In this document: one piece after another, positions 5,262 to 5,995 of the stretch
How the letters are laid out: every line of letters begins with the position of its first letter
Numbering within the stretch: the stretch's first letter is position 1
The notes under the pieces: model-generated
Databases searched by the model: none
What the model was told of the DNA's origin: nothing
The model's input: the letters and a program-made list of their open reading frames with translations, nothing else
Assembly (NCBI GenBank): GCA_023380435.1
Contig: JAMCRB010000050.1
Location: 1-5,995, forward strand
Source: Candidatus Parvarchaeota archaeon
GTDB lineage: Archaea > Nanobdellota > Nanobdellia > Parvarchaeales > Parvarchaeaceae
Reading direction: 5' to 3'
DNA length: 5,995 nucleotides
Made by a program: the position numbers and the translations under genes

Positions 5262-5995
5262 TCACGGCCAGTTACCGCTTAGCCCGCCTGTGTTTACAAA
5301 TGTGTCTCCTGACGGGGTCGTGCCGGGGGAGACCAGTGTCGTGCTGAAGGAGCCTCCTATCCAGGTAGTAACTGCCCATTCTGGAGAGTATTCTATAAAA
5401 GCAGGCTTAAGAAATGTTGAACTGGTGCCGCTGCCACAACCATTCTCCCAATCTACCATGAAGTTATACATTCCGGGGGTTATACTGACATTGGCTGTAT
5501 TCAGATGACAGCACCCAAATCCCGCCGCTTCCGTCCAGGTCGATGAACTGACTGGCTTATAGTAAATCTCTTCACTATCATCTACCCATGCTGAGATATT
5601 AATGGTTTTAGACGGGACATAAAGCGTTGCAATCGCAGTGTAGCCATGAGGCCCGCTTTCATCCGTGCCACAATTGCCACTTTTATTAAGATCCTCTTGG
5701 TTAAGAGAGTTTAAAGACTGTGGAAAATTGGAGTTAGTTATCAAGCCATAAGTACTGTCACCATCATAAGCTATGCCAGTCCCATTAGGGTTTGTCTCAT
5801 TCACGCCCCATTCACTTGAAGGCTCAGAAGTGAAAGTACCATAGGCCCAGCCGTAAGCATTGCTGTTTGTATAAGCAGATGAAGAGCCGGCTATCGCGCC
5901 AGTAGAAATATATGGACCGGGGAAAACTGCTCCTGGTTCCGTATAGGTTATAGTAATAGAATCGCTGAAGCGCGCACCTGTACCTGCCGGGCAAG
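5262..5995 (-). CDS. C-terminal part of a secreted or surface protein, PA14-like module possible
   Basis: The frame is open to the window edge, so the start lies outside; 243 residues are visible. The GTG at 5804 is internal. Composition is typical of an exported protein: rich in Ser, Thr, Gly, Asn and aromatic residues, with five N-x-S/T sequons (NET, NGT, NKS, NIS, NVS) and five cysteines, including adjacent Cys-Cys (FGCCHL). One block reads ATLYVPSKTINISAWVDDSE, then YYKP, a Trp, and later SITPGMYNFMVDWENGCGSG. A buried-strand pattern with Asp-Asp, followed by pGxYxfxVdwenG, resembles PA14/GLEYA carbohydrate-binding folds; this is inferred from pattern only. No C-terminal membrane anchor is seen (it ends GGLSGNWP), so any anchor must be N-terminal. 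It may be an adhesin or S-layer-associated protein. Confidence 0.7.
   Translation of the reverse strand, partial: CPAGTGARFSDSITITYTEPGAVFPGPYISTGAIAGSSSAYTNSNAYGWAYGTFTSEPSSEWGVNETNPNGTGIAYDGDSTYGLITNSNFPQSLNSLNQEDLNKSGNCGTDESGPHGYTAIATLYVPSKTINISAWVDDSEEIYYKPVSSSTWTEAAGFGCCHLNTANVSITPGMYNFMVDWENGCGSGTSSTFLKPAFIEYSPEWAVTTWIGGSFSTTLVSPGTTPSGDTFVNTGGLSGNWP

Overview
The window looks archaeal. Gene starts are preceded by TATA-box-like elements rather than bacterial -35/-10 boxes. Three of them (before the 38-residue ORF at 5120, the Cys-rich membrane protein at 3794 and the DeoC-like gene at 3411) lie about 25-28 bp from the ATG, the spacing expected of leaderless archaeal transcripts. Other starts carry GGAGG-type Shine-Dalgarno sites. 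AGG/AGA and ATA codons are frequent and genes are tightly packed. The short N-terminal anchor with a Q-x-L-P motif and the unplaceable lineage-specific proteins suggest a DPANN-type archaeon (for example Micrarchaeota or a relative). That placement is inference and weakly supported. No tRNA, rRNA, CRISPR, insertion sequence or long repeat was seen.

Layout. At 1-807 (+) is the 3' part of an adenosine deaminase family gene, whose N-terminus lies outside the window. Everything else is on the minus strand. Reading that strand from right to left: (a) 5995-5262, the C-terminal part of a secreted or surface protein with a possible PA14-like module; (b) 5120-5004, a 38-residue basic ORF right behind a strong TATA box; (c) 4996-4298, a sugar-1-phosphate nucleotidyltransferase; (d) 4283-3831, a GNAT acetyltransferase closest to eukaryotic-type glucosamine-6-phosphate acetyltransferase (GNA1); (e) 3794-3447, a membrane-anchored six-cysteine protein; (f) 3411-2617, a DeoC-like TIM-barrel protein that lacks the Schiff-base lysine; (g) 2471-1641 and 1638-811, two unrecognised cysteine-free proteins forming a two-gene unit with its own promoter. 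This unit meets the deaminase gene tail to tail with 3 bp between the stops.

How the genes may work together. (b), (c) and (d) form one transcription unit. The nucleotidyltransferase and the acetyltransferase resemble the two halves of bacterial GlmU as separate proteins, so a route to UDP-GlcNAc with acetylation at the hexosamine-6-phosphate stage is plausible. The deaminase and the DeoC-like protein would fit nucleoside salvage, but the loss of DeoC catalytic residues argues against a standard aldolase role. The strongest candidates for something undescribed are the cysteine-free gene pair, the 38-residue leader ORF and the DeoC-like protein.
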